Assembly (NCBI GenBank): GCA_002794705.1
Contig: PGTK01000004.1
Span: 62,001-126,000, forward strand
Source of the DNA: Candidatus Thermofonsia Clade 1 bacterium
GTDB lineage: Bacteria; Chloroflexota; Anaerolineae; Aggregatilineales; UBA2796
DNA length: 64,000 nucleotides
Direction of reading: 5' to 3'
Positions within the stretch are counted from its first letter, which is position 1. Every line of letters starts with the position of its first letter. A program made the translations under genes and the position numbers. Shown piece after piece: positions 11,867 to 21,598 of this stretch. Below the pieces are notes generated by a model that saw only the letters and a program-made list of their open reading frames with translations, searched no databases and had not been told where the DNA came from.

Positions 11867-11903
11867 CCCAAAAAACAAGGCGGTAGAGTGCCTCTCTACC
11901 GCC
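11867..11903 (-). terminator. Intrinsic terminator of ftsH
   Basis: On the minus strand a 10-bp stem (11903-11894 with 11888-11879), a 5-base loop and then TTGTTTTTT follow the ftsH stop by about a dozen bases. Confidence 0.88.
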
Positions 11904-11915
11904 TACGTACCGCAA

Positions 11916-13874
11916 TCAAGCGGGACTGGCTGCAGTCCCCATGCGCGGCGGCAGATCGTCGCGCTGCTCACGCTGTGTCGCAGGCTTCTCAGCAGGCTTG
12001 GGCAACATCTCTGGGCGCTTGCGGCGATTTGTAGCTGGCGATTCGCCCATCAGCTGCATGAATTCCTCATAGTCAATCGTCTCGACCTCCATCAAGCGCT
12101 GCGCCACGCGCTCCAGCTCCTCTCGATGCTCGGTCAGCACAGCCAGCGCCCGCTGATAGGCCTCATCCACAATTTTCTTGACTTCCTCATCAATGATCTC
12201 AGCGATTGCCTCGCTGTAGTCGCGCTGTTCAGCGATCTCGCGCCCCAAGAAGACCATCTCTTCCTTCTGACCGAAGATCATCGGACCGAGACGGTCGCTC
12301 ATGCCAAAGCGCGTGACCATCGCACGGGCATAGCGCGTGACCGTAGCCAAGTCGCTGCCGTTGCCGCCGCCGGCGCCTGTGGTCACCTCACCGAAGACAA
12401 TCGCCTCAGCAGCGCGCCCGCCTAGCGCCTGAGCGATAGCATCCTCGATTCGGGCGCGGGTCTCAGGACCCATGTCATCCTCAGGCACGCTCAGCACTGA
12501 GCCGCCCGAAATACCACGCGGCACGATAGTGATCTTGCGAATCGGATCGCAGTTGGGCAAGAAATGCCCCACAATGGCGTGACCTGCCTCATGGTAAGCG
12601 ACCAGACGCTTCTGTTCCTCGCTGATGACGCGGCTCTTGCGCTCCGGTCCGAGGACGACGCGGTAGATCGCCTCTTCACAATCGCGCATGGAGATGGTCT
12701 TTTTGTTCTTGCGCGCCGCGAGGATCGCCGCTTCATTCATCAGATTTTCGAGGTCGGCGCCCACAAAGCCGGGCGTAGTGCGCGAGAGGACTGCCAAGTC
12801 CACGTCGGCGGCAAGCGGCTTGCCCCGCGAATGCACGCGCAGAATCGCCTCGCGCCCCTTGACATCCGGACGATCCAGCACCACACGCCGATCAAAGCGC
12901 CCCGGTCGCATCAAAGCAGGATCAAGAATATCTGGACGGTTTGTCGCGGCGATCACGATCACATTCGTATCCGTGTCAAAGCCGTCCATCTCAACCAGAA
13001 TCTGGTTGAGCGTCTGTTCGCGCTCATCATGACTGCCACCTAGTCCTGCGCCGCGATGCCGCCCAACGGCGTCAATCTCATCAATGAAAATGATGCACGG
13101 ACTGTGGCGCTTCGCCTGATCGAAGAGGTCGCGCACGCGGGAGGCGCCCACGCCCACAAACATCTCCACGAACTCTGAGCCGCTGATGCTGAAAAACGGC
13201 ACGCCCGCCTCGCCCGCTACCGCCTTAGCGAGCAGGGTCTTGCCCGTGCCGGGGCTGCCGATCAGCAGCACGCCCTTCGGGATACGTGCGCCCAGCTGCA
13301 CAAACTTATCAGGCTCTTTGAGGAATTCAACCACCTCGCGCAGCTCTTCTTTTGCCTCATCAGCGCCCGCCACGTCATCAAAAGTGACAGTCGGACGGTC
13401 GCCTGTGAACATGCGCGCACGGCTCTTGCCGAAGGAAATCGCCTGATTGTTTGAGCCTTGCGCTTGGCGCAGCATCAGGAAGAAAAAGCCCGCGATCAAG
13501 ATGATCGGCAAGAGCGAGACCAAAATGCTGAAAAACGGCGTGATGTCGTTGGGCTGCACATATTCAATCGGCAACTGCGCTACCAGCTCTTTAGGCACGC
13601 CCAAGCTGATCAGCTGTTCGGGCAGCGGCATGGAGGGGTCTTTGCGCGTGATGGCGGGCGGACGGCTGCTGCCGGCGTAGGTCACGCGCACCTCATTCTG
13701 GGCGACGGCAATGGCGCTGATACGCGGCGTGCCGCTGATGATCTGCTGGGCAAGTTCGCTCAGCTTCAGCTCGCTGCCGCTAGAGCCGCCGCCGCGCACG
13801 CCTAGAAAAATCGCCATCAAAGCAATACCGATCAGAATCCAGATAAACAGATTACGGAAACGCGGAGTGTTCAC
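11916..13874 (-). CDS. ftsH: ATP-dependent zinc metalloprotease FtsH
   Basis: Membrane AAA protease that extracts and degrades membrane and short-lived proteins. The 652 residues show a first membrane span ([17 protein letters not shown]), an extracytoplasmic domain, a second span ([19 protein letters not shown]), an AAA domain with Walker A GSPGTGKT (Ser where Pro is usual) and Walker B IIFIDEID, and the peptidase HEAGH zinc site. I prefer GTG at 13874 because GGAGG lies 11 bases before it and the N terminus then reads [12 protein letters not shown] like other FtsH proteins; TTG at 13892 would place the ribosome site inside the gene. It has its own promoter, leader hairpin and terminator. 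Confidence 0.95.
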   Translation of the reverse strand: MNTPRFRNLFIWILIGIALMAIFLGVRGGGSSGSELKLSELAQQIISGTPRISAIAVAQNEVRVTYAGSSRPPAITRKDPSMPLPEQLISLGVPKELVAQLPIEYVQPNDITPFFSILVSLLPIILIAGFFFLMLRQAQGSNNQAISFGKSRARMFTGDRPTVTFDDVAGADEAKEELREVVEFLKEPDKFVQLGARIPKGVLLIGSPGTGKTLLAKAVAGEAGVPFFSISGSEFVEMFVGVGASRVRDLFDQAKRHSPCIIFIDEIDAVGRHRGAGLGGSHDEREQTLNQILVEMDGFDTDTNVIVIAATNRPDILDPALMRPGRFDRRVVLDRPDVKGREAILRVHSRGKPLAADVDLAVLSRTTPGFVGADLENLMNEAAILAARKNKKTISMRDCEEAIYRVVLGPERKSRVISEEQKRLVAYHEAGHAIVGHFLPNCDPIRKITIVPRGISGGSVLSVPEDDMGPETRARIEDAIAQALGGRAAEAIVFGEVTTGAGGGNGSDLATVTRYARAMVTRFGMSDRLGPMIFGQKEEMVFLGREIAEQRDYSEAIAEIIDEEVKKIVDEAYQRALAVLTEHREELERVAQRLMEVETIDYEEFMQLMGESPATNRRKRPEMLPKPAEKPATQREQRDDLPPRMGTAASPA

Positions 13875-13911
13875 AGCCCAAGAAGCCTCCAACTGTGTAC
13901 GCGCTAGGCAA

Positions 13912-13954
13912 AAAGACCCTCAAAACTTGAATCGCCTGCACGCACGCGGTCTTT
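13912..13954 (-). promoter_or_regulatory. Leader hairpin in the ftsH transcript
   Basis: In the ftsH 5' leader, AAAGACC (13954-13948) can pair with GGTCTTT (13918-13912), which runs straight into TTGCC. The loop is about 30 bases. It could be an attenuator or mRNA-stabilising fold; only the pairing is seen. Confidence 0.35.
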
Positions 13955-13970
13955 CTTTACGGGTATTTCG

Positions 13971-13979
13971 ATTATAACA
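13971..13979 (-). promoter_or_regulatory. Extended -10 promoter of ftsH
   Basis: The minus strand reads TGTTATAAT about 97 bases before the chosen ftsH start. There is no clear -35 at 17 bases. Confidence 0.6.
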
Positions 13980-14025
13980 ACAAGGGTCAAGAAAATACAG
14001 GCTTTGGCGCTTTTGCCAGAGTGCA

Positions 14026-14034
14026 TGTTATGCT
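14026..14034 (+). promoter_or_regulatory. Possible extended -10 before the gene at 14068
   Basis: TGTTATGCT lies 34 bases before the GTG at 14068 and fits the recurring promoter signature. Confidence 0.45.
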
Positions 14035-14067
14035 TACGGCTGCTGGGCAGAATTTTGAGGGCAAGAC

Positions 14068-14718
14068 GTGCGCCGCTGGCTAAGTGTGTGTCTTCTGTTG
14101 GGCGCGCTGCTAGGCAGTAGCGTGAGTCTGGCGCGTGCCTTGGGCAATCTTCAAGCGCCCATCTTTCATGCGTGGTTGCGCCACGCTGATGGGACGCCCT
14201 GCGCCCAAGCCTGCCTGTTCGGCGCCTCGCCTGATGGGAGGCTCAGCTTTGAGGCGGCACGGGCGATCCTTGCTGCGCATCCGCTCACCCAAGACGCCGT
14301 TTTAACTGATCGCGGCTTGATCGTCCAGTGGAACAACAAGCTCTTCACGCTCTCAATCGGGCGCACGCACGACTCAGACCAACTTGCATGGATCAATCTG
14401 CAAATTGCAGGGCGCGATCTGCGCGTGAGCGATATCATCGCCGCCTACGGCACGCCTGACTATGTCTCAGCCACAAACGACCGTATCATCACTGACCTGC
14501 TCTACAGAGCGCACCGCTTGCAGGTCTCTGCCCTGCGCGAGGCACTGCCCACCAATGCGCCGTTGCGCCTCAAACATCGCGTCTATAACCTATACCTGAT
14601 GCGCGAAGGGCAATTTGAGGCGCTCTTGAGGCAGATCGGCGGCAATTTGAAGGCGTGGCGCGGCTTTGTGCCGATCACACACTATTTGAATCGCCCCAGT
14701 CGCGTTGCCTCCCCTTGA
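14068..14718 (+). CDS. Extracytoplasmic protein, DGTPC..ACLFGA family
   Basis: A 216-residue protein with an N-terminal hydrophobic segment (WLSVCLLLGALLGSSVSLA) acting as signal or anchor. The body has DGTPCAQACLFGA near residue 42, HPLTQD near 72 and AYGTPDYV near 130. The same three blocks, in the same order and spacing, occur in the protein at 59597-60277, so the two are paralogues. The two cysteines (CxxxC) could form a disulfide outside the cell. No named family is recognised. GTG start with gagggcaag in front. Confidence 0.8.
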   Translation: MRRWLSVCLLLGALLGSSVSLARALGNLQAPIFHAWLRHADGTPCAQACLFGASPDGRLSFEAARAILAAHPLTQDAVLTDRGLIVQWNNKLFTLSIGRTHDSDQLAWINLQIAGRDLRVSDIIAAYGTPDYVSATNDRIITDLLYRAHRLQVSALREALPTNAPLRLKHRVYNLYLMREGQFEALLRQIGGNLKAWRGFVPITHYLNRPSRVASP

Positions 14719-14997
14719 GATAGCAAAATCGTTCATTTGCACAGCCTGAGGCTCTTGTGCGATAGCCCAAGCGATGTTAGGATTAGTGCGAAGTGCCTAA
14801 AGTGCGAGGCAAAACTTGCAAGCACACTTTTTTTGCAATAGAATGCCGCAATACTTTTAATGAAACCGCCGTTAATGAAGGAATCGCCTGCCCTTGTGAG
14901 CGCCTTTGCACGCTGCACACATCTGATCAGCAATGAGACGCTGTACAATATCTGTGGCTCAAACCGTGTTTCGCTGTTCAAGTAAGGAGACGCAACT
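14719..14997 (+). promoter_or_regulatory. Intergenic region with promoter of the peptide ABC operon
   Basis: No gene is seen in these 279 bases. TTGCAA (14816-14821), a 17-base spacer and TAGAAT (14839-14844) form a good sigma-70-type promoter. TACAAT at 14944-14949 is a second, weaker candidate nearer the gene. aaggag at 14983-14988 is the ribosome site of the next gene. Confidence 0.6.
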
Positions 14998-16008
14998 TTG
15001 CCCGTCTTGATGGAGGTCAAAGACCTCAGAACCTATTTTCACACGCAGGAAGGCACTGTCTACGCCGTCAACGGCATTTCGTACACGCTTGACGAAGGCG
15101 AGACGCTCGGCATCGTCGGCGAGAGCGGCAGCGGCAAGAGCGTGCAGTCGCTTTCCATTCTGGGCTTGATCCCTAGCCCGCCCGGCAAGATTGAATCGGG
15201 ATCGGTCATCTTTCGCGGGCGCGACCTGCTCAAGCTCTCCCGCGAGGAAATGCGCGCTGTGCGCGGCGCCGAGATCGCCATGATCTTCCAAGACCCCATG
15301 ACCTCGCTCAACCCTGTCTTGACCATTGGACGGCAGATCACGGAGGCGCTGCAGCTGCATTTAGGAATGAGCAGCTCAGCCGCCCGCGCCCGTGCCATTG
15401 AACTCCTGCAGATGGTGGGCATTCCGGGCGCCGAGCGGCGCATTGATGACTATCCGCACCAATTCTCAGGCGGTATGCGCCAGCGCGCTATGATCGCCAT
15501 GGCGCTCTCTTGCAATCCGCAGCTGCTGATCGCTGATGAGCCGACTACTGCCCTAGACGTGACCATTCAAGCGCAAATTATTGACCTTGTGCGCCGTCTG
15601 CGCGATGAGATCGGCATGGCGATGATGTGGATCACGCATGACTTGGGCGTGATCGCCGGCTTGGCTGATACTATTCAGGTCATGTACGCCGGCTTCATTG
15701 TGGAGCGCGGTCCGGTTGAGGAAATTTTCAGCGATACGCGCCATCCGTATACGCTGGGCTTGCGCAATTCTTTGCCGCGTGTAGATCAGCGTGGCGAGCG
15801 ACTGATCCCGATTGAAGGCGCACCCCCGGACATGCGCAAAAAGCCCAAAGGTTGCCCGTTTGCACCGCGCTGCATCTACAAGGCTGCCTACAAACTGACC
15901 AAATGCGAGGAAGAAATGCCGCCGCTTATGCCTGTCAAAGACGGTCATCCGAAACATGTAGCTGCTTGCTGGGTAGACGTGCGCGAGGGAGTACCTGCCA
16001 ATGACTGA
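14998..16008 (+). CDS. Peptide-type ABC transporter ATPase 1 (OppD/DppD family)
   Basis: Cytoplasmic ATPase of an oligo/dipeptide-type ABC importer, 336 residues. Walker A GESGSGKS, signature FSGGMRQR and Walker [13 protein letters not shown] are intact. The C-terminal oligopeptide-transporter domain carries the cysteine cluster ([16 protein letters not shown]) that in DppD-type proteins can hold an iron-sulfur cluster. TTG start with aaggag at a spacing of nine. It overlaps the next ATPase by eight bases. Confidence 0.92.
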   Translation: MPVLMEVKDLRTYFHTQEGTVYAVNGISYTLDEGETLGIVGESGSGKSVQSLSILGLIPSPPGKIESGSVIFRGRDLLKLSREEMRAVRGAEIAMIFQDPMTSLNPVLTIGRQITEALQLHLGMSSSAARARAIELLQMVGIPGAERRIDDYPHQFSGGMRQRAMIAMALSCNPQLLIADEPTTALDVTIQAQIIDLVRRLRDEIGMAMMWITHDLGVIAGLADTIQVMYAGFIVERGPVEEIFSDTRHPYTLGLRNSLPRVDQRGERLIPIEGAPPDMRKKPKGCPFAPRCIYKAAYKLTKCEEEMPPLMPVKDGHPKHVAACWVDVREGVPAND

Positions 16009-17023
16009 GCTAATGACCCAAACAACGACCGTTCAAAAAGACGCCAAAGGGCGTGAAGTGCTGCTGCGCGTGCGCGACCTGAAAAAGTACTTCCCGATCA
16101 TGGCGGGCTTCATCATTCAGCGCGAGGTCGGTTCGATCAAGGCTGTGGACGGAGTCAGCTTTGACGTTTACAAAGGCGAGACGCTCGGTCTGGTGGGCGA
16201 ATCGGGCTGCGGCAAGTCCACAACGGGGCGTACCGTGCTGCAGCTTTACCGTCCCACAGCAGGCACGGTCGAGTTCGAGGGCGTGGACTTGGTCAAGCTG
16301 AAGGGCGAGAAATTGCGCCGTATGCGCCGCCGTATGCAGATGATCTTCCAAGACCCCTACGCCTCGCTCAATCCGCGCATGTCCGTCGGGCGCATCATCG
16401 CAGAGCCGCTCTTTGTGCATGGCATTGGCACAGCCGCTGAGCGCGCTGAGCGCGTCCAGTACTTGATGGAAAAGGTCGGCTTGAATCCGTACTTTGTCAA
16501 TCGCTATCCGCACGAATTCAGCGGCGGTCAGCGCCAGCGCATTGGCATTGCCCGCGCTTTGGCGCTCAATCCAAGCCTGATCGTGGCAGATGAGCCGATC
16601 TCAGCCCTTGACGTCTCGATTCAGGCGCAGGTGGTCAACCTGCTGCAGGACTTGCAACAGGAACTCGGCTTGACCTACCTGTTCATCGCCCACGATCTGA
16701 GCATGGTGCGCCACATCTGCGACCGCGTGGCAGTCATGTACTTGGGCAAGATCGTCGAGCTGGCGCCTTCAGAGGAACTGTACAACAATCCGCTCCATCC
16801 CTACACGCAGGCGCTGCTCTCTGCCGTGCCTGTGCCCGATCCCGCTAAAGAGCGCAAGCGTCAGCGTATCATCCTCAAGGGCGATGTGCCAAGCCCCGCC
16901 AATCCGCCCGTCGGTTGCCGCTTCAACACGCGCTGCCCTGTGGCAGTGGAGAGTTGCTTCCGCGATGAGCCTGCCCTGCGGGAGGTCGCGCCCGGTCACT
17001 TCGTAGCGTGCCACTTGACATAA
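16001..17023 (+). CDS. Peptide-type ABC transporter ATPase 2 (OppF/DppF family)
   Basis: Second ATPase of the same importer, 340 residues. Walker [10 protein letters not shown], signature [15 protein letters not shown] and Walker [13 protein letters not shown] are intact, and the C-terminal domain ends with the usual [12 protein letters not shown] and HFVACH cysteines. It pairs with the preceding ATPase; two different ATPases are normal for this family. Translational coupling is likely from the overlap. Confidence 0.92.
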   Translation: MTELMTQTTTVQKDAKGREVLLRVRDLKKYFPIMAGFIIQREVGSIKAVDGVSFDVYKGETLGLVGESGCGKSTTGRTVLQLYRPTAGTVEFEGVDLVKLKGEKLRRMRRRMQMIFQDPYASLNPRMSVGRIIAEPLFVHGIGTAAERAERVQYLMEKVGLNPYFVNRYPHEFSGGQRQRIGIARALALNPSLIVADEPISALDVSIQAQVVNLLQDLQQELGLTYLFIAHDLSMVRHICDRVAVMYLGKIVELAPSEELYNNPLHPYTQALLSAVPVPDPAKERKRQRIILKGDVPSPANPPVGCRFNTRCPVAVESCFRDEPALREVAPGHFVACHLT

Positions 17024-17102
17024 CAAGCATCGGCTTGGGCGATCCATGCGATTGCCCAAGTCGCTCTCTCGGCGGAAAACGAGTGTTTGGTAGATTTGGA
17101 CA

Positions 17103-18128
17103 ATGGCAGTTGCTTCTAAACCGCTCTCGCTAGGTAAGCCGCAAGACGAAACAAAGACTCGCACGCCCCTTGCCGATGCATGGATGCAGTTTCGCCGCAA
17201 CAAACTTGCGCTTATCGGCTTGAGCTTCATCATTTTCCTGATCCTGTTGGCAATTGGCGCTGATTTTCTACAGAGCATCGGCTTTCTGGACGATCCGCTC
17301 TATCAGCATGAGGCGCCCGGCATGACCTTTGCCCCACCTATGACCTGTACGCAAGACCCGCGCCGCATGAATCCGCAGTGGTGCTTTGTCTTCGGCACGG
17401 ACGACCTGCGCCGCGATATGATGAGCCGCGCCGTGTATGGCGCACGGGTCTCGCTCTCGGTCGGCTTTGTGGGCGCGATTATCGCCATGTTGATCGGCGT
17501 CACCTACGGCATGATCGCCGGCTATTACGGCGGCGCCATTGATAACTTGATGATGCGCTTCATTGATTTCCTCTACGCCATTCCCGATCTAGCGCTCTTC
17601 ATCCTGCTACAGATTTTCTTCAAGGCGCTAGCGGCGGAGCGCGATCGCATCGGACCGTTTGCGCAGGTGCTGGTGGATATTGATCGCGGCATGGGCGGTT
17701 TGTTTTTCCTCTTCATCGTGATCGGTTTGCTCAGCTGGATCGGCATTGCGCGCCTCGCACGCGGACAGACGCTCTCTTACAAGCAAAAAGAGTTTGTGGA
17801 GGCGGCACGCGCCATTGGCGCCCGTGATCGGCGGATCATCTTCACGCACCTTTTGCCGAACATCCTCGGTCCGCTAGTGGTAGTCGGTGTGCAGTCAGTG
17901 GCGGGCTTCATCGGCGTTGAGACGATCCTGAGCTACTTGGGCATTGGCGTCAACGCGCCGACGCCCAGCTGGGGCAGCATGATCGCCACAGCTCAGAACA
18001 ACGTCTTTGGCACCTATCCACATTTAGTGTTGGTGCCAGCTGGGATGCTCGGCTTGACCGTGCTATCCTTCTATTTCCTTGCCGATGGGCTGCGCGACGC
18101 CCTCGATCCGAGCTTGCGTGGTAGCTGA
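17103..18128 (+). CDS. Peptide-type ABC transporter permease (OppC/DppC family)
   Basis: Inner-membrane permease, 341 residues. An N-terminal span is followed by an extracytoplasmic stretch of about 55 residues, then five further spans. The ATPase-contact motif EAARAIGARDRRIIFTHLLP lies near residues 230-250, and GSMIA near the end is typical. The N-terminal extracytoplasmic loop (QHEAPGMTFAPPMTC...) is longer than usual. It is followed, one base after its stop, by a lipoprotein gene that splits the permease pair. Confidence 0.92.
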   Translation: MAVASKPLSLGKPQDETKTRTPLADAWMQFRRNKLALIGLSFIIFLILLAIGADFLQSIGFLDDPLYQHEAPGMTFAPPMTCTQDPRRMNPQWCFVFGTDDLRRDMMSRAVYGARVSLSVGFVGAIIAMLIGVTYGMIAGYYGGAIDNLMMRFIDFLYAIPDLALFILLQIFFKALAAERDRIGPFAQVLVDIDRGMGGLFFLFIVIGLLSWIGIARLARGQTLSYKQKEFVEAARAIGARDRRIIFTHLLPNILGPLVVVGVQSVAGFIGVETILSYLGIGVNAPTPSWGSMIATAQNNVFGTYPHLVLVPAGMLGLTVLSFYFLADGLRDALDPSLRGS

Positions 18129-18129
18129 G

Positions 18130-18768
18130 ATGAGCGCTTTACATCGAATCCGTGCGCTACTGGCAAGCAGCATTGCGCTGCTAATGCTGATCATGGCGGC
18201 GCTCGCCTGCACTGCCAACGATACGCTCTTCATTCGCCTGACCGATACGCCGCCGCCCACCATCACGCCCACACCGCTGTCCATCACCACCAAATTCCGC
18301 GTCGGCGATAGCGGCGTGATCGTCGGGCTATCGGAATTTGCGGCTGTCTCACTGCCCGCCCTGCCCGGACCGCTCGTGCCGGGCATTGGCGGTGCAACGT
18401 GCTTCCCAAACACGCGAGTGACTGTTTTGGACGTCTCACGCAACGTCAATGATCCGAATGATGAGACAATCTACTATCTCGTGCAGTGCAGCGGCAGAGG
18501 CTGGATCGCTGAGTATCAATTCTCACGCTTCAATCGCGGCGATAGGGCAGTGGTCAAGACGGTAGACGGCAGTGACGTCAAGCTCTACCGTCAAGCGGAT
18601 GTCACATCAGCCCAACTCGATCAGCCCTGTCCAAACGGCACAGAGGTCAGCGTGACGGGCGTGACGGCAAATCCGTTCAATCCACGCGATAGAAACATCT
18701 ACTTGCAAGTGCGCTGTGGGACGCTGAGCGGCTGGCTCCTCGAAGAACAGTTAGCGCCGTTAGGCTAA
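18130..18768 (+). CDS. Lipoprotein with SH3-like domains inside the ABC operon
   Basis: A 212-residue predicted lipoprotein. The signal ends in a lipobox AALAC with Cys27. A Thr/Pro linker (TPPPTITPTP) follows, then two SH3-like modules, recognisable as about 90-residue beta units with conserved Cys and Trp (YLVQCSGRGWIAEYQFS and YLQVRCGTLSGWLLEEQLA). ATG at 18130 lies two bases after the DppC-type stop, and DppB follows 12 bases later, so it is co-transcribed with the permeases. It is not a typical substrate-binding protein (too short). Confidence 0.85.
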   Translation: MSALHRIRALLASSIALLMLIMAALACTANDTLFIRLTDTPPPTITPTPLSITTKFRVGDSGVIVGLSEFAAVSLPALPGPLVPGIGGATCFPNTRVTVLDVSRNVNDPNDETIYYLVQCSGRGWIAEYQFSRFNRGDRAVVKTVDGSDVKLYRQADVTSAQLDQPCPNGTEVSVTGVTANPFNPRDRNIYLQVRCGTLSGWLLEEQLAPLG

Positions 18769-18780
18769 GAGGTGTGAGCG

Positions 18781-20004
18781 ATGACTAAATACATCCTCAG
18801 GCGCATTCTGATAGCGATTCCTGTGCTATTCGCTATCATTTTTGCCACATTTGTGCTGATTCGGGCAGTGCCGGGCGGTCCGTTTGACTTCACAGGCTCG
18901 AAAAGCACCCCAGAGTCGATTCGGCGCGCCCTTGAGCAACGCTACGGCTTGGATTTGCCCTTCCTGCTGAACTTCCCCTTTGACGGCATCGCGCCCGATA
19001 ACGACATTCCGCGCCGTGTCATCTTCCCTGCCCTTGCCGACTGCGACGAACTGCGGCGCGGCGTCCCGCTGGAGCAGGCGCGCCCTGCCACGAACGTGGT
19101 GGATGAATATGAGGGCTGGCAACTGCTGCGCATTGTGACGGAGCGCCGTGAGACCACCATCACAGTCGGCGGGCGGCAAGTGCGCTGCTTACAAGCCACG
19201 CCCGTCCTCTACTCCGACCTGTTCCTGAGCCAATTTTTTGGCTATTTGAACAACGTCTTGCGCCTCGACTTCGGCATTTCGGTCGGGCGCACTACGCTTG
19301 GTCAGCCTGTGAACGATCTGATCGCAGACCGTCTGCCCGTCTCAGTGCGCTTGGGCTTGTTGGCGGTCTTTTTGGGCTTTGCAGTCGGGGTGCCGCTGGG
19401 CGTCTTGGCGGCGATCTATCGCAATTCGCCGATTGATTACGCTGTAACTTTCTTTGCCGGCATCATCGCCGCCATACCGACGCTGGTCTTGGGCCCAATC
19501 CTGATCATCATCCTGATCGTCCAGTGGCGCGTTTTGCCGCCTGTGGATCCGCGGGTCTGGAAACAGCTGAGCATCTTCGACTGGAACTTCATCAGCGTCG
19601 CTATTTTGCCGATCAGCGTGCTGGGAATCGGCATTTCGGCGGGTCTGGCGCGCCTGACCCGTGCTAGCGTGCTGCAGGTGCTGCGCGATGACTACATCCG
19701 CACAGCACGGGCTAAGGGCCTGCGCGAACGCGCTGTGATCTACATCCATGCGCTGAAAAACGCCCTGATCCCAGTGGCAACCATTGTCGGACCGCTGCTG
19801 GCAGGCGTGCTGACGGGATCGCTGATCATCGAACGGCTCTTTGCCATCCCAGGCTTGGGCGATGTCTTTGTGAGCAGCATTGCAGCGCGCGATTACACCA
19901 TGCTACTTGGCGTCACCATCCTGTACTCCGTGTTCCTGATCTTGGGCAACATCCTTGTGGACATAATCTACACTTGGCTCGATCCGCGCATCCGCTTTGA
20001 CTAG
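18781..20004 (+). CDS. Peptide-type ABC transporter permease (OppB/DppB family)
   Basis: Inner-membrane permease with ribosome site gaggtg. The 407 residues exceed the usual 305-340 because about 110 residues lie between span 1 (ILIAIPVLFAIIFATFVLIR) and the second core span. The contact motif RTARAKGLRERAVIYIHALK near residue 310 and ERLFAIPGLGDVFV near 355 are standard. Gene order is D-F-C-lipoprotein-B; no binding protein is found nearby. Confidence 0.92.
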   Translation: MTKYILRRILIAIPVLFAIIFATFVLIRAVPGGPFDFTGSKSTPESIRRALEQRYGLDLPFLLNFPFDGIAPDNDIPRRVIFPALADCDELRRGVPLEQARPATNVVDEYEGWQLLRIVTERRETTITVGGRQVRCLQATPVLYSDLFLSQFFGYLNNVLRLDFGISVGRTTLGQPVNDLIADRLPVSVRLGLLAVFLGFAVGVPLGVLAAIYRNSPIDYAVTFFAGIIAAIPTLVLGPILIIILIVQWRVLPPVDPRVWKQLSIFDWNFISVAILPISVLGIGISAGLARLTRASVLQVLRDDYIRTARAKGLRERAVIYIHALKNALIPVATIVGPLLAGVLTGSLIIERLFAIPGLGDVFVSSIAARDYTMLLGVTILYSVFLILGNILVDIIYTWLDPRIRFD

Positions 20005-20093
20005 CTACACAGGGCGTCGCTACGTGGCAACGTGCCTAGCGGCGCCCGCTGACAGTCGGTTTGCCCAGTCTGCCTTCAGAAATGCCTCAAGCG

Positions 20094-20102
20094 TGTTACA
20101 AT
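20094..20102 (+). promoter_or_regulatory. Possible extended -10 before the SDR gene
   Basis: TGTTACAAT lies 28 bases before the TTG start at 20130, with TTCAGA as a poor -35 16 bases upstream of TACAAT. Confidence 0.5.
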
Positions 20103-20129
20103 GCACGGCGCTGAAAAGGACGCATCGCA

Positions 20130-21146
20130 TTGACACAAGATCAGCCGATCATTTTTGTGACGGGCGGCACGGGTCACTTGGGCTATGCTCTGCTGCCGAC
20201 CCTGCTTGAGGCAGGCTACAGTGTGCGCGCCCTGACTCGCCAGCCGGAGCGCCACGCTTGGTTGCAGCAGCTAGGCGACGGGCTAGATATCGTGCGCGGC
20301 GATGTGACTGATGCACAATTGATCAACCAAGCAGTGCGCGGCTGCCGTTATGTTGTCCATGCGGCAGCGAAATTTGCCTTTTGGGGCAAGCACGAGCAGT
20401 TCGAGCGCACCAATGTTCAAGGCGCAGCAAACGTGATGCAGGCAGCGCTGGCTGCGAACGTCCAGAAGTATGTACATATCTCAACTGTTGTGGTGGTGGG
20501 CAAGCCCTTGGCAGGTCGCATAGTAGATGAGACGCATCCCACTGAGCCAGTTGACCCCTATCAGCGCAGCAAGCTGCACGCGGAGCAGTTAGCGCTACAG
20601 GCGTGGCGCGAGTCAGGCTTGCCGGTTGTAGTGCTGCGACCGGGCGCTTTCTACGGACCGGGCGGACGCTATGCCTTCAATCGCCTGTTCATTGAAGACG
20701 CGCTCAAAGGCATCCGCATTCAGGTAAATGGCGGCAACTACATCACGTTCCCTGTCTATGTGGGCGACGTGGCACAAGCGATCCTCAGCGCACTGCAGCG
20801 CGGGCGAATCGGCGAGGTGTACAACATCTGCGGCGAGACGCTGACTCATCGGGAGGCAAATCGAATTGTCAGCGAGGAAGCGGGCATTTCGCCCTTTCGG
20901 CTCAACGTCCCCGGCGGTCTGATGATCCTCGTGGCGCGCCTGTGGACCGCCCTAAGCGAATACACGCGAGTCGAGCCGTACTATCCGCTGAATTTGCGCT
21001 CATACGTCTTCAATAACTGGCAGGTGAGCAGCGAGAAAGCGCGCCGCGAACTCGGTTTCACGCCGATTCCATTCCGCGAGGGCGTGCGGCGTACGCTAGA
21101 ATGGTATGCGGCACAAGGACTCTGGAGACAGAAAAGGCGCGCATGA
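20130..21146 (+). CDS. NAD-dependent epimerase/dehydratase (extended SDR)
   Basis: A 338-residue Rossmann-fold enzyme. The nucleotide motif is TGGTGHLG near residue 12. The catalytic set is Ser/Thr in HISTVVVVG and Y..K in PYQRSKLHAE near 150. The whole resembles dihydroflavonol-reductase/3-beta-HSD-type and UDP-sugar-epimerase-type members (VLRPGAFYGPGGR). The substrate is not decidable. TTG start. The stop overlaps the ATG of the next gene, so a coupled unit with the membrane and lectin-fold proteins that follow is likely. Confidence 0.88.
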   Translation: MTQDQPIIFVTGGTGHLGYALLPTLLEAGYSVRALTRQPERHAWLQQLGDGLDIVRGDVTDAQLINQAVRGCRYVVHAAAKFAFWGKHEQFERTNVQGAANVMQAALAANVQKYVHISTVVVVGKPLAGRIVDETHPTEPVDPYQRSKLHAEQLALQAWRESGLPVVVLRPGAFYGPGGRYAFNRLFIEDALKGIRIQVNGGNYITFPVYVGDVAQAILSALQRGRIGEVYNICGETLTHREANRIVSEEAGISPFRLNVPGGLMILVARLWTALSEYTRVEPYYPLNLRSYVFNNWQVSSEKARRELGFTPIPFREGVRRTLEWYAAQGLWRQKRRA

Positions 21147-21598
21147 GCGAGACGACTCGGCGTTACCGCCCCCTAGGCTTGATGATCGCCATTGCAGCGA
21201 CGGGAGTCGGCTATGGCTTGTTGCCGATGTTCCCGCTGCTCTTGACGCTATGGACAAACCTGACTCAGCGCCTCGCAGGCATAGATTTCATCGGCGGGAG
21301 CGTCGGCTGGCTGGGCGTGAGCCTTGGCGCACTCACACTGATCGCTTGTGTAGCGGCATGGATCGGCAGACCGCGCGGCGTGCGTCTGTTTTTGATCGGC
21401 ATGGTCTGGATTCAGGTCATTTTTAACCTAGCGCGCCTGATCGCCAGCTTGAGCAGCGCACCTACCTTGCCCGAAGTCGGTGGTACATTCCTGAATAATG
21501 CGTCTGTCCTGATCTGCCAAGCGCCGCTGCTCACGCTTGTGCCGCTCTATGTGACGTGGTATCTGAACCGTGCGCCCGCCCGCCAATTCTACCGTTAG
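21143..21598 (+). CDS. Four-span membrane protein, unknown
   Basis: A 151-residue protein with about four hydrophobic segments (LMIAIAATGVGYGLLPMFP, LGVSLGALTLIACVAAWI, LFLIGMVWIQVIFNLARLI, APLLTLVPLYVTWYL). No family recognised. The ATG overlaps the SDR stop (ATGA) and its 3' end overlaps the next gene by 29 bases. Confidence 0.75.
   Translation: MSETTRRYRPLGLMIAIAATGVGYGLLPMFPLLLTLWTNLTQRLAGIDFIGGSVGWLGVSLGALTLIACVAAWIGRPRGVRLFLIGMVWIQVIFNLARLIASLSSAPTLPEVGGTFLNNASVLICQAPLLTLVPLYVTWYLNRAPARQFYR

Noticed and set aside
14719..14997. A small RNA gene in the region before the peptide ABC operon
   Set aside because: Only weak short hairpins are present; a promoter and ribosome site are enough to explain it.
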